Of a stretch of DNA of 64,000 nucleotides, positions 42,867 through 51,838 are shown piece by piece. Source of the stretch: JANNYA01 sp031422315 (lineage in GTDB: Bacteria; Pseudomonadota; Gammaproteobacteria; Xanthomonadales; SZUA-5). The stretch spans positions 62,001 through 126,000 of the forward strand of contig JANOQN010000074.1 of NCBI GenBank assembly GCA_031422315.1. The letters are read 5' to 3'. Within the stretch, counting starts at the first letter, position 1. The number at the start of each line of letters is the position of its first letter. The position numbers were made by a program, and so were the translations under genes. The notes under the pieces are model-generated. The model ran no database searches. It worked only from the letters and a program-made list of their open reading frames with translations, and was not told the origin of the DNA.

Positions 42867-43868
42867 ATGACAACTATTTGTGTAATTCGCGGCGATGGCA
42901 TCGGCCCAGAGATCACCGACGCTACTTTACGGGTGCTCGATGCGCTCAAATGCGGCTTGAAATATGAGTTTGCTTTGGCCGGTTTGGCCGCACACAAAGA
43001 AACCGGTGAGCTATTGCCGCAAGCTACGCTCGATCTAATTCAAAAGCACCACAATGCCCTGAAAGGCCCGCTCACGACCCCTATTGGCGAGGGCTTTTCC
43101 TCCATCAATGTTGAGCTGCGCAAGCGATTTGATTTGTACGCCAATATTCGCCCCGCGCTATCGTTCCCGAATACCAAATCGCGTTATGAAAACATCGACC
43201 TGCTGACGGTGCGGGAAAATACCGAAGGCGCCTATCGCAGCGAAGGCCAAACGCTGAGCGCCGATGGGGAAACCGCCAGTTCGCAAATTCAAGTCAGCAA
43301 ACGCGGCTGCACCCGCATTGCGCGCTATGCGTTCGAGTTAGCCAAACGCACCGGCCGCAAAAAAGTGACCATCGTGCACAAGGCGAACATCTTAAAAACC
43401 ACCTCCGGCTTATTTTTGAAAACCGCACACGCGGTAGCGGCGGAATACTCGGATATCGAATGCAATGACATGATTGTCGATAACGCTTGCATGCAGCTGG
43501 TCATGAATCCGCATCAGTTTGATGTGATCGTCACTACCAATTTGTTCGGCGATATTCTTTCGGATTTATGCGCGGGGTTAGTGGGCGGTTTGGGGCTAGC
43601 ACCTGGAGCCAATATCGGCACTGACGGCGCTATTTTCGAAGCCGTACACGGCACTGCGCCGGATATTGCCGGCAAAGGCATTGCCAACCCAAGTGCGCTA
43701 TTGCTGGGCGCGGCGCAAATGCTGGATCACTTGGCCATGCCCGAGCAGGCGGAACGCATCCGCGTTGCGATTCGCAGCACGCTGGCGGCGAAAGATCGGC
43801 TCACGGGTGATTTAGGCGGCTCGGCCAACACCGAGCAGTTTACCGATGCGCTCATTAGTCGGATTTAA
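42867..43868 (+). CDS. NAD-type isocitrate dehydrogenase
   Basis: 333 residues of the isocitrate/isopropylmalate dehydrogenase family. It opens with ICVIRGDGIGPEI, has LTVRENTEGAYRSEG at the substrate site and NLFGDILSDLCAGLVGGLGL with HGTAPDIAGKGIANP at the coenzyme site. The size and the N-T-E-G motif point to the homomeric NAD-dependent isocitrate dehydrogenase found in Xanthomonadales, not to 3-isopropylmalate dehydrogenase (which sits with leuCD). It would make 2-oxoglutarate, which the two 2OG-Fe(II) oxygenases nearby need. ATG 42867. A small hairpin (GTTAGG/CCTAAC, 42787-42804) lies upstream. Confidence 0.85.
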   Translation: MTTICVIRGDGIGPEITDATLRVLDALKCGLKYEFALAGLAAHKETGELLPQATLDLIQKHHNALKGPLTTPIGEGFSSINVELRKRFDLYANIRPALSFPNTKSRYENIDLLTVRENTEGAYRSEGQTLSADGETASSQIQVSKRGCTRIARYAFELAKRTGRKKVTIVHKANILKTTSGLFLKTAHAVAAEYSDIECNDMIVDNACMQLVMNPHQFDVIVTTNLFGDILSDLCAGLVGGLGLAPGANIGTDGAIFEAVHGTAPDIAGKGIANPSALLLGAAQMLDHLAMPEQAERIRVAIRSTLAAKDRLTGDLGGSANTEQFTDALISRI

Positions 43869-43880
43869 GCCGGAACGCTC

Positions 43881-44816
43881 ATGACGCTTGCGCTCGTGCA
43901 TCCGCAAATCCGTGCTAATGCCGACGCGATTGCAGTTGAATTTGCTAGCGCTCAGCCCTACAGGCATGTCGAACTGGAAGATTTCTTCACGCCCGAATTT
44001 GCCCATGCGCTGCTCGCTCAGTTCCCAGTATTTGACACCAAGCGCGCGCTTAACGAGGCAGGATTGCTTGGCAATAAAGCGGTTGTGGAACAAATCCGCG
44101 GCATAGGCGCGCAGTACACTGCGCTGGATGATTTGGTCAAATCAGAAGCGTTTTTAGCACTGGTTAGCAAGCTTACCGGTATTCCGGACTTGCTATATGA
44201 CCCGTATTACTTTGGCGGCGGCACGCATGAAAATCGGCATGGGCAAGATCTTGATCCGCATATTGATTTCAATCGTCATCCGGTGGAAAGTTGGCACCGA
44301 CGGCTAAACCTGATTGTGTATCTAAATCCCGAATGGCAAGCCGACTGGGGCGGCAATCTAGAGATTCATTCCGATCCGCACGCACCTGGCAATCAGATCA
44401 AACACATCACGCCCAGCTTCAATCGCTGTGTGATTTTTGAGACCAATGAAATATCTTGGCACGGCTTTGATCGCATTGACTTGCCCGCAGCGCACGCCGA
44501 TAAAAGTCGCAAGTCAATTGCGCTGTATTTCTACACTAAAACCCGGCCGATTGAGGAACTCGGAGACACGCACTCGACAATTTATGTGGATCGGCCGCTA
44601 TCTGCGCACTTATGCGCTGGGCATCAGTTAGATGCGCAAGATATGCAGGTTTTAAACGTGGCTATTGCGCGGCGCGATCAGCACATCCAGCGTTTGTACC
44701 GAGACGTCACCGGTGTGCAAAAACAGCTTGAGCAAGCGAATTTAGCGCTCAAGCGCGGAGCGTTGGGGCGCTTGATTTACTTTGTTCGGAGGCTGTTGCA
44801 GCGATTGCGGCGCTGA
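43881..44816 (+). CDS. 2OG-Fe(II) oxygenase (prolyl-4-hydroxylase-like)
   Basis: 311 residues, starting 12 bp after the dehydrogenase. The iron site is complete: His127 and Asp129 in LDPHIDFNRH, distal His194 in EISWHGFD and the 2OG-binding Arg210 in DKSRKSIALYFY. The fold is that of prolyl 4-hydroxylase-type enzymes acting on proteins or small molecules. The C-terminal 70 residues add a heptad-like coil ending in a very basic tail (FVRRLLQRLRR), which may mediate binding to another macromolecule. The substrate is unknown. The short spacing to icd suggests cotranscription. Confidence 0.88.
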   Translation: MTLALVHPQIRANADAIAVEFASAQPYRHVELEDFFTPEFAHALLAQFPVFDTKRALNEAGLLGNKAVVEQIRGIGAQYTALDDLVKSEAFLALVSKLTGIPDLLYDPYYFGGGTHENRHGQDLDPHIDFNRHPVESWHRRLNLIVYLNPEWQADWGGNLEIHSDPHAPGNQIKHITPSFNRCVIFETNEISWHGFDRIDLPAAHADKSRKSIALYFYTKTRPIEELGDTHSTIYVDRPLSAHLCAGHQLDAQDMQVLNVAIARRDQHIQRLYRDVTGVQKQLEQANLALKRGALGRLIYFVRRLLQRLRR

Positions 44817-44910
44817 GTGAAGTTGTCCCGTCGGGCTCGGTTTATGGCTCGTTTGACCAAGCTCTGCGTGTGGCTTCACTACCGTTTGGGTTAATAAGCT
44901 CCCAAAATTT

Positions 44911-44929
44911 GTTTGCCTTGGCAAATGAG
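44911..44929. repeat. Dispersed short repeat, second locus
   Basis: The 19-bp word GTTTGCCTTGGCAAATGAG is identical to 26270-26288 in the toxin gene. It contains the hairpin TTTGCC-TT-GGCAAA. It lies in the 161-bp gap between the oxygenase and the nucleotidyltransferase-fold gene, where no other feature is seen. Confidence 0.6.
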
Positions 44930-44977
44930 CCATTAGGGTAACTTAAACTTCATTAAATATTTCTGTAGTATAAGTTC

Positions 44978-46009
44978 ATGCCTATTCCTCTTTTCCCCAT
45001 TCCGCTTTTCGACCATTTATCGCTTGCCGCACAGACTGCCTATGCGCAGCTTTTAGAAAGCCTTCAAGTTAGCGAGGTTGCGCGTGGTATTGCGGATGCA
45101 CCCGGCTCGTTCAATCGAAAGATTGTTAGCGGCAAAACGTATTGGTACTACCAGCACAGAACCATAGCCGGCGCGATGGTGCAAAACTATTTGGGCGCGG
45201 ATTCTGATTCGCTACGCGCACTAATTGATGCAAAACAGCAAGCGACTGCATCGCTCGTGGTTAGCACACAGGCGATGGCTGCTGCTCGATTAGGCGTAAT
45301 GACGATTACCAGCGCGCATCTTCGGGTCATCAATCGGCTTGCAGATGAAGGATTTTTTAGGGCCGGTGGGCTATTAGTGGGCACACACTCTTTTTTGACT
45401 GCGGGCAATATGTTGGGTGTACGCTGGCGAAGTTCAGAGCGAACGCAAGACTCAGACTTTGCGCACGCGGGCAGCAAGATGTCGGTAGCGCTACCCAGCA
45501 ACGCGAAGCTGGAATTAGGCGATGTGATCAACAGTCTGAAAATGGGATTTGTGCCAGCAGCAAGTTTGGATGGATTGCGCGGTGGGCGCTTTATTAATCC
45601 TGCTGACCCTGGATTCGTTTTGGATTTCCTTACCCCAACCAACCGCAGCAATAAATCTTTAATACACGTCAAAGCCTTCAACGCACAATTTCAAGCGCTG
45701 CCCTTTCTTGAGTTTTCGCTTGAAGATGTCCAGCAAGGCGCAGTGCTAAGTAATACCAATGCGTGCCTAGTAAATACGCCTGACCCAGCCCGCTATGCGG
45801 TACACAAATTGATTGTTAGCGCGTTGCGGCCCGTTTCGCAGCGTACCAAGGCCTTTAAGGATATCGCGCAAGCCCGTGCGCTTTATCAGCTATTGCAATC
45901 TACGCAGCCAGGAAGGCTTGAACAAGTCGAAGCCGATGCCAACGCGCGTGGGCCAAAATGGCGCCGACATTTGACAGAGGGAAAACGGCAAATGACGCTT
46001 GGCGATTAA
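44978..46009 (+). CDS. GSU2403-type nucleotidyltransferase-fold protein
   Basis: 343 residues from ATG 44978. The central part has RAGGLLVGTHSFLTAGNM and, 25 residues on, RTQDSDFAH, an arrangement like the G-S/T-H and D-x-D of minimal nucleotidyltransferases. The protein resembles the GSU2403 family as I recall it. The C-terminal helices (PARYAVHKLIVSA, RTKAFKDIAQARAL) are typical of substrate-binding bundles in this class. Related folds occur in AbiEii-type toxins, but no partner antitoxin is adjacent. Activity is unproven. Confidence 0.65.
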   Translation: MPIPLFPIPLFDHLSLAAQTAYAQLLESLQVSEVARGIADAPGSFNRKIVSGKTYWYYQHRTIAGAMVQNYLGADSDSLRALIDAKQQATASLVVSTQAMAAARLGVMTITSAHLRVINRLADEGFFRAGGLLVGTHSFLTAGNMLGVRWRSSERTQDSDFAHAGSKMSVALPSNAKLELGDVINSLKMGFVPAASLDGLRGGRFINPADPGFVLDFLTPTNRSNKSLIHVKAFNAQFQALPFLEFSLEDVQQGAVLSNTNACLVNTPDPARYAVHKLIVSALRPVSQRTKAFKDIAQARALYQLLQSTQPGRLEQVEADANARGPKWRRHLTEGKRQMTLGD

Positions 46010-46064
46010 CTTATGCTACGTTGAAGTTGCTAAGCGTTTTAACTCAATCAACAAGGGAATCCCT

Positions 46065-47174
46065 ATGCAAGCAATCCCAGCAAATCTCGAGTTTCGAATT
46101 GACCGCAATCATTTGCAGAACACGGCATGGGTCAAAGCAGAGCCGCAGCCGCTCGCTTCCGGATTCGTGCGTTTCGCTTTGGAGCGCTTTGGGTTGTCGG
46201 CCAACAACATTACTTATGCCGATTTAGGCGATAAGATGTCGTATTGGCAATTTTTTCCGACTGTTGAAGGCTTTGGCCTGCTGCCGGTTTGGGGATTTGC
46301 GCGCGTGCTGGAATCCACACTTACTGAGTTTCCTATCGGTATGCGCGCTTATGGCTATTGGCCACTCGCCAACGACGCCGTATTGCAACCTGCGTGGTTG
46401 GGCAATTCAAACTTTGCCGACCAATCGCAGCAGCGCGCCGATTTGCCTGCGGTTTATCAGCTCTATCAGCGCTGGCAGCCGCGGGAAGATGCGATGGCTG
46501 AAGCACGCTATGCACTACTGCGCCCGCTTTACATGACGGCGTGGCTGTGCGCAGATTTTTTACGCGCAGAGGTAATTCCGCTTGAGGCGCAAGCCAAAAG
46601 CAGCGTACTTATTTTGAGCGCATCGAGCAAAACCGCACTGGCATTGGGCGCCGCGCTTAAGCGGCTGGCACCCGAAATTCGCACGATTGGCTGCACTTCA
46701 GCGGCGAACCTGGCGTTTGTGCGGCGCACGAATTGTTTTGACGCCGTGCATAGCTACGACGAAATTGAACAGCTAGAAAAAATTAGCACCGCGCTCGTTG
46801 ACGTTGCTGGCAGCAAAGTTTTATTGGCGCGCGTGCATCAGCATTTTGGCGATTTACTTCGCTATAGCGGCGTGCTCGGCATATCGCACCGCGGAGAATT
46901 TGCCCTCGAAGCCAGCGTATTGCCCGGCGCTAAACCGCAGCTATTTTTTGCACCGAGCCAGGTCAAAAAACGCATGCTGCAATATGGCCCGGGCTGGATT
47001 GAACAGCAATCCCGGGCTGATTGGGAAGCGTTTCTAGCTATGAGCGAAAGCTGGCTAACCATCGATATTCAAAGCACAGCTTCGCAAATTCAAGCAAGCT
47101 ATTTGAGTTTACTGGCTGGCAACGCGCAGGCTGAACTTGGCTTAGGGTTTGAGCTGCTGGCACCGATGGTGTAG
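46065..47174 (+). CDS. DUF2855 family protein
   Basis: 369 residues from ATG 46065 (AAGGGA 7 nt upstream); the frame is open further back to 45999. It has a medium-chain-reductase-like layout: an N-terminal beta-rich part (ITYADLGDKMSYWQFFP), then VLILSASSKTALALGAALK, which looks like a nucleotide-binding beta-alpha-beta turn, and a helical C-terminus. This agrees with DUF2855 proteins, which are often found in bacteria without a known role. No zinc ligands of alcohol dehydrogenases are seen. 55 bp separate it from the gene before. Confidence 0.7.
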   Translation: MQAIPANLEFRIDRNHLQNTAWVKAEPQPLASGFVRFALERFGLSANNITYADLGDKMSYWQFFPTVEGFGLLPVWGFARVLESTLTEFPIGMRAYGYWPLANDAVLQPAWLGNSNFADQSQQRADLPAVYQLYQRWQPREDAMAEARYALLRPLYMTAWLCADFLRAEVIPLEAQAKSSVLILSASSKTALALGAALKRLAPEIRTIGCTSAANLAFVRRTNCFDAVHSYDEIEQLEKISTALVDVAGSKVLLARVHQHFGDLLRYSGVLGISHRGEFALEASVLPGAKPQLFFAPSQVKKRMLQYGPGWIEQQSRADWEAFLAMSESWLTIDIQSTASQIQASYLSLLAGNAQAELGLGFELLAPMV

Positions 47175-47194
47175 ATGAAATTTAGGAACTCAAT

Positions 47195-48301
47195 ATGGTT
47201 TTTTTTCTAGGCGTCGTCGCGTTTATAGGCGCAGCATTCTTAGCGATGACATTGCGGCGTGAACACGCCTTTAAGGGCGGCAAGCAAATGGTTCGACCCA
47301 GTAATGACGAGCCGTTTTTGGTGGAAAGCAAGTTTCGCGTCGTGAAACATGGCTATGAGCAAACTATCGGCATCGCCGGTGGCAGAGGTGCTTCGCTGCG
47401 GGTTGAGCGTGAGGGCTGGCTCAGCAGGTGGCTTAAATGGCTCGGTATCGGCCGCGATTTTGTTTCTGGCTACCCCATTCTCGATCACCATTTCGTGCTG
47501 GAGAGCGACGATCCTAGAGTGGCGCGTTGGCTTAAAACAGATACCGATGCCGCCACTGAAATCACTACTATTTTCAACCTCGCGCCTAAGCGATTGATCA
47601 TACATCAAGGCAGAATTTGGGTGCATTTTGCAGGCTCTAAAGACAAGGCTGACGAGTCAACCGCATGGCTGACGCAAGTCGGCGTAGCGCTGCGCCGACT
47701 TGCCGCGCGTGTGCCGAGTACTATGGTCGGTGAGGTTTCAGAAAACTTGCAAAAAAGCGCCAAGGCGATGCTGTTACTGGCACTCTCAAGCGGAATGGCA
47801 ATTGCCGCAGCAGTCAGCGCCACTGCGCATATTGCCGAGCGCTTTCCCATCCACTTTCACCCGCTTGGTATGTACCTTAGCTTTTTGCCTTTTGCGTTAA
47901 GCTTAGGCCTTTTGCTGCTGTGGTTTGCGGCGCGCTGGATCGGCGATAGTGCAAGGGCGCGCGTGGTGTTAATTGAGCTCTGTACGATTGGATTTGCCAG
48001 CTTCATTGTGCTGTTTTTAGTCAGTGTTGCGCGCGCCAATATTGCTTTTTCAAGCTCGCCAATAATGCAAGAAACAGTGGCATTCCCTGGCGCGTTCACC
48101 CAGCGTTGGCGCCGAGGCAGGATCAACTACCGAGCGAATCTTCCTGAATTAGCCAAAGGCGCCGTGCCCGAAAGCGTAGTGCGCATTGGTGAGGCGGACT
48201 ATGCGCAGCTGGTGAACGCATCGACGGTAAAAGTTACGCTTCAGCGTGACTGGTTCGGCTACTATTTTTTGGTGCGCTCGCCAGAACCGGTCAAGCCTTA
48301 G
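47195..48301 (+). CDS. Hypothetical multi-pass membrane protein
   Basis: 368 residues from ATG 47195. One helix lies at the very N-terminus (FFLGVVAFIGAAFLAM). About 170 soluble residues follow, including the paired FVSGYPILDHHFVLESDD segment. Three more helices come near 190-290 (AMLLLALSSGMAIAAAVSA, LSFLPFALSLGLLLLW, IGFASFIVLFLVSVA), and a soluble tail of about 75 residues closes the protein. No known family is recognised. It begins 20 bp after the DUF2855 gene, so the two probably share a transcript. Confidence 0.7.
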   Translation: MVFFLGVVAFIGAAFLAMTLRREHAFKGGKQMVRPSNDEPFLVESKFRVVKHGYEQTIGIAGGRGASLRVEREGWLSRWLKWLGIGRDFVSGYPILDHHFVLESDDPRVARWLKTDTDAATEITTIFNLAPKRLIIHQGRIWVHFAGSKDKADESTAWLTQVGVALRRLAARVPSTMVGEVSENLQKSAKAMLLLALSSGMAIAAAVSATAHIAERFPIHFHPLGMYLSFLPFALSLGLLLLWFAARWIGDSARARVVLIELCTIGFASFIVLFLVSVARANIAFSSSPIMQETVAFPGAFTQRWRRGRINYRANLPELAKGAVPESVVRIGEADYAQLVNASTVKVTLQRDWFGYYFLVRSPEPVKP

Positions 48302-48404
48302 TCGCAAATCAGGCCGCGTTATTAGATCGCTTATTGCAAAGATTCCAACCGCGAAAGAAAAGCCGCACAATGCTGGTCTTACTTGACAGATATGAGCGCC
48401 CAAA

Positions 48405-49388
48405 ATGAGCCACGAAATTAGCCCACTAACGAGCATTCCAACCTTGGATTTTCGCCGCTTCCACACGGATCGCGAAGCGTTCGTGCGTGAACTTGGCGAA
48501 AGCTACGAGGCTTTTGGATTTGTCGGGGTAACGCACCACGGCATTAGCAGCGAGTTGATGGATCAGGCGTATCGCTTGTTCCAAGATTTTTTCGCACTTG
48601 CTTCTGAGCAAAAGCAGCACTACCACATCAAAGGCAGCGGCGGCGCGCGCGGCTACACTGCATTTGGCGTGGAAACTGCGAAAGATTCGCAGCATCCTGA
48701 TTTAAAAGAATTTTTCCACGTCGGCAGGGAATTGCCGAGCGGGCATGCATACGAATCAGTCATGCCGCCAAACCTTTGGCCGAGCGAACTGGCTGATTTC
48801 AAAACAATCAGCTACGGGCTTTATCAAGCGCTGGATCAACTCGGGACCAGCATGTTGCAAGCGATTGCGCTGTATTTAGGCCTAGATGAGCATTATTTTG
48901 ATAACAAAGTAAATTTTGGCAATTCAATCCTGCGCTCAATTCACTACCCGCCGATTCAGGACAACGACACTCGCTCAGTTCGCGCGGGCCAGCATGAAGA
49001 TATCAACTTTATTACGCTGTTGATTGGTTCGAGCGCCGAAGGCTTGCAGCTGCTGCGCCGCGATGGCAGCTGGTTGCCAGTAACGACTCCTGAGCGGGAC
49101 GCGGACAATCCAACTCAAGGTGATGCCATCGTGGTCAATATCGGTGATATGTTGCAGCGCTTGACCAATCACAAGCTGCCTTCAACCACACACCGCGTGG
49201 TGAATCCTGATGGCGAAAAGCGCCGCCAGCCGCGCTATTCGATTCCGTTTTTCCTGCACCCGAACCCAGATTTTCTGATTGATACGCTGGCAAGCTGCGT
49301 AAGCGCAGAGAATCCAAGCCGATATCCAACCCCACTGACCGCACATGAGTATCTGATGGAACGATTGCGGGAAATTAAGCTCATCTAG
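48405..49388 (+). CDS. Isopenicillin-N-synthase-like 2OG-Fe(II) oxygenase
   Basis: 327 residues from ATG 48405. The N-terminus IPTLDFRRF...GFVGVTHHGI is the DIOX_N signature. The jelly-roll core has the iron ligands His197-x-Asp199 (AGQHEDINFITLL) and His263 (STTHRVVNP), plus the 2OG-binding Arg277-x-Ser279 (RYSIPFF). Such enzymes catalyse oxidations of small molecules, including steps in antibiotic, flavonoid and ethylene biosynthesis. No biosynthetic cluster surrounds it. It is a different family from the prolyl-hydroxylase-like enzyme 4 kb upstream. Confidence 0.9.
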   Translation: MSHEISPLTSIPTLDFRRFHTDREAFVRELGESYEAFGFVGVTHHGISSELMDQAYRLFQDFFALASEQKQHYHIKGSGGARGYTAFGVETAKDSQHPDLKEFFHVGRELPSGHAYESVMPPNLWPSELADFKTISYGLYQALDQLGTSMLQAIALYLGLDEHYFDNKVNFGNSILRSIHYPPIQDNDTRSVRAGQHEDINFITLLIGSSAEGLQLLRRDGSWLPVTTPERDADNPTQGDAIVVNIGDMLQRLTNHKLPSTTHRVVNPDGEKRRQPRYSIPFFLHPNPDFLIDTLASCVSAENPSRYPTPLTAHEYLMERLREIKLI

Positions 49389-49434
49389 CAACGCGTCTAG
49401 CCATCAAATAGCCACACTCACATCCAAGGATTTT

Positions 49435-49929
49435 ATGAAGCTACTCGCCACGTTCGCGCTGCTGATTGGTTTTGCTGTAACAGGATTCACCAAACAAGTC
49501 GCCATACCCGCAGCCACTCAACCAACGGCCGATTTTACCGTCGCATTGTTAGACGGTAAAAAATACGACGCCAAATCCATGCGCGGCAAGTATTTGGTAG
49601 TGAACTACTGGGCCACGTGGTGCCGACCTTGCATTAAAGAAATGCCGGAATTTCAGGCACTGGCAAGCTCAAGATCTGATGTTGCGCTGCTCGGATTGGC
49701 CTATGAGGACACTGAAGAGAAGGATTTGGTAGCTTTTTTAAGCAAGCTCAAAGTTACTTACCCAAACGCCAAAGTTGACGTATACGGCGCGCCACCGGTC
49801 GGCGCTTCGGCGCCTAAAGGCTTGCCAACCACTTACGTATTCGCTCCTGATGGCAAGTTTCTTAAAGTATTTCTGGGCCCAGTAACGGCGAAAGATATCG
49901 TCGCAAGCTTTTTACCGGTGAAGAAGTAG
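49435..49929 (+). CDS. TlpA-like exported thioredoxin
   Basis: 164 residues from ATG 49435 with a signal peptide or anchor (MKLLATFALLIGFAVTGFTK). The thioredoxin fold carries the active site WCRPC (Trp62, Cys63, Cys66) after LVVNYWAT, and the cis-Pro region is in KGLPTTYVF. Proteins of this type keep periplasmic cysteines reduced, for example during cytochrome c assembly, which would suit the cytochrome c' gene 1.3 kb downstream. The acylphosphatase gene follows after 6 bp. Confidence 0.9.
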   Translation: MKLLATFALLIGFAVTGFTKQVAIPAATQPTADFTVALLDGKKYDAKSMRGKYLVVNYWATWCRPCIKEMPEFQALASSRSDVALLGLAYEDTEEKDLVAFLSKLKVTYPNAKVDVYGAPPVGASAPKGLPTTYVFAPDGKFLKVFLGPVTAKDIVASFLPVKK

Positions 49930-49935
49930 TTTCAC

Positions 49936-50226
49936 TTGTCCATCGTGACGCGCGCTTTTAGTATTTCAGGACGCGTGCAGGGCGTCGGGTTTCGCGCTCA
50001 CACGCAGGCGAAAGCGCGGGAGCTAGCGCTGCGCGGCTGCGCGATCAATTTGAACAATGGTTGCGTATACGTTGAAGCCGCCGGCAGCGAGCTGAGCATG
50101 CAGGCGTTTGCAGACTGGCTAAGGCAGGGCCCGCGATTTGCCAAAGTTGACAGCGTGATCCAAGCGCCGCTAGCAGCAGAAGAATCCGCTCGCATCTCAG
50201 CACTGGTGGATTTTTCTACAGGCTAA
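49936..50226 (+). CDS. Acylphosphatase
   Basis: 96 residues beginning at a TTG (49936); a GTG at 49945 is an alternative. The family motif FSISGRVQGVGFRAHTQ contains the phosphate-binding Arg20, and GCAINLNNGCVYVEAAG holds the catalytic Asn38 in the N-x2-x-G context. It hydrolyses acyl phosphates such as acetyl or carbamoyl phosphate. A small cytoplasmic enzyme in probable operon with the thioredoxin. Confidence 0.92.
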   Translation: MSIVTRAFSISGRVQGVGFRAHTQAKARELALRGCAINLNNGCVYVEAAGSELSMQAFADWLRQGPRFAKVDSVIQAPLAAEESARISALVDFSTG

Positions 50227-50375
50227 GCATGCGCATTGATCAGCCGAATAATCAGCCGAACTATCAAGATGGGCAAACTAAACGGACGCGCTGGTTTAAT
50301 TGCGCCGCGCCAACGCAAACCGCTAAGGTGCGGCGTGGGCGCGCGGATGTTGCGGGCTAAGTTTTGGAGCTATTG

Positions 50376-51149
50376 ATGAAATCTTCGACCAAAAAGACCG
50401 CCGCAGGCACATTGGTAGTGTCGCACTATGATCCGCGCGCGATATTTAAAAAACGCGCGCTGCTTGCGTCCATTTGGCTCGCCAGCCTCGTAGCGCTGTA
50501 TATTTTTTGTAAAATGACGATGACGCCCGGCTTCATGCAAACTCAAGCGCAGCTTAAACAAACGCAAATCCAAGTCGTTGCACTCGAGGGCAACATCAAT
50601 GAATTGCGCACGCTGTTAAGCCGAGCCGATCGCGGTTTGCAAGTGTCAGAAGAAGCTAAAGCCGCGCTGCAGCGCGATTTGGAAGCCCGCAACGATGAAA
50701 TGAATGCGATGCGCGCCGACTTATCGTTCTTCCAAAAATTCACTGGCGGTGGCAATGTTGACGCGCTCGGCGTACAGGAAGTTTTGATTCAATCCACTGC
50801 AGAACCGCGCGTTTTTAACTTTCGCTTTGCACTGAGTCAAAATTTGAAGCGCGGCACGATGGCGCGCGGTCGCATCAATTTTAGCGTCAGCGGCACATTA
50901 AACGGCAAAATCAAACGCCTCAAATACAGTGAAATGGTTGGCGAAGGAAACAATGACAAATTGACCTACGCATTCAAATATTTCCAGCTTTTCGATGGCA
51001 CGATTTTTCTGCCCGAAGGCTTTACCCCAAGTGCAGTAACCGTTCGTATGCAAAATGACAGCGGTGAATCCGCCGAAAAAGAGACTGCCTGGAGTAAGGC
51101 GCTCAACGCTGCACCTTCCGCCAATGCAAGCAATCCGGCTAATTCGTAA
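50376..51149 (+). CDS. DUF6776-type membrane-anchored coiled-coil protein
   Basis: 257 residues from ATG 50376 (GGAG upstream; a TTG at 50364 is also in frame). A cytoplasmic N-terminus is followed by one helix (ALLASIWLASLVALYIFC), a coiled coil of about 70 residues (QTQAQLKQTQIQVVALEG onward) and a beta-rich periplasmic domain (VFNFRFALSQNLKRG, RINFSVSGTLNGK). It resembles the uncharacterised DUF6776 family found in gamma- and betaproteobacteria, from memory. Function unknown; cell-envelope location is likely. Confidence 0.7.
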   Translation: MKSSTKKTAAGTLVVSHYDPRAIFKKRALLASIWLASLVALYIFCKMTMTPGFMQTQAQLKQTQIQVVALEGNINELRTLLSRADRGLQVSEEAKAALQRDLEARNDEMNAMRADLSFFQKFTGGGNVDALGVQEVLIQSTAEPRVFNFRFALSQNLKRGTMARGRINFSVSGTLNGKIKRLKYSEMVGEGNNDKLTYAFKYFQLFDGTIFLPEGFTPSAVTVRMQNDSGESAEKETAWSKALNAAPSANASNPANS

Positions 51150-51210
51150 TCTTTGCTGCTCAACGTTGTAATTTCGCCGATAGAATCGCGCACCAATCAA
51201 GGAGAAACCC

Positions 51211-51690
51211 ATGCCAGCCATTCGAAATGCCGTCAAACATTTCAGCGTATATTTCAGCTTAACTTTGCTGCTTGCGATGCTCTCTGCCAATACAGCCTCG
51301 GCCCAAGTCAAGCCTGAACAAGCCATCGGCTACCGAAAAGCGGCCTATCACGTGATTGTTTGGAACTGGAGCCCAATGGCAGGCATGGTGCGCGGCGCCA
51401 TTCCGTATGACAAAGCGAAATTTGCCCGCAATGCCAGGCGCATTGCGCAAATTGCACCGGCGCTTTTGGAGGGTTTCCCGGCGGGTTCTGACAAAGGTGC
51501 AGCAACCGAAGCGCTGCCGGCCATTTGGCAAGACTGGGCGGATTTTCAAGCAAAAATGAAGACTTTTGAAACCGAGTCTGCCGTGCTATCCAAAGTTAGC
51601 GGATCCGCTGATTTTGAACGTATCAAAGTGCAGTTCGCCAAAGTCGGAGAGGCGTGCAAAGCATGCCATCAGAAATACAAGGCGGAATAA
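51211..51690 (+). CDS. Cytochrome c'
   Basis: 159 residues from ATG 51211 behind a good AAGGAG site. The signal peptide is long (VYFSLTLLLAMLSANTASA). The mature protein is a four-helix bundle starting QVKPEQAIGYRKAAY and ending in the heme c site CKACH near the C-terminus, the hallmark of class II cytochromes. These periplasmic proteins bind NO and protect against nitrosative stress. Length is standard. Confidence 0.93.
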   Translation: MPAIRNAVKHFSVYFSLTLLLAMLSANTASAQVKPEQAIGYRKAAYHVIVWNWSPMAGMVRGAIPYDKAKFARNARRIAQIAPALLEGFPAGSDKGAATEALPAIWQDWADFQAKMKTFETESAVLSKVSGSADFERIKVQFAKVGEACKACHQKYKAE

Positions 51691-51838
51691 CATGTGAGAT
51701 ATCCAGCCACGAAATTCCCGTTAGACTAGCCCAATCACTCCTCGTGCGCGCCACGGGCGAACTTAGCTTGCGGGCGCTGGATGGCTTGACGCTGGATTTG
51801 AACTTTATCGATGCGTTGCGGCTAAACGTGGAATGATT

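Noticed and set aside
50229..50360. A 43-codon frame between the acylphosphatase and DUF6776 genes
   Set aside because: No ribosome-binding site and a low-complexity, basic product; nothing supports translation.
51654..51836. A 60-codon plus-strand frame after cytochrome c'
   Set aside because: It begins inside the cytochrome gene, has no ribosome-binding site and shows no recognisable protein pattern.
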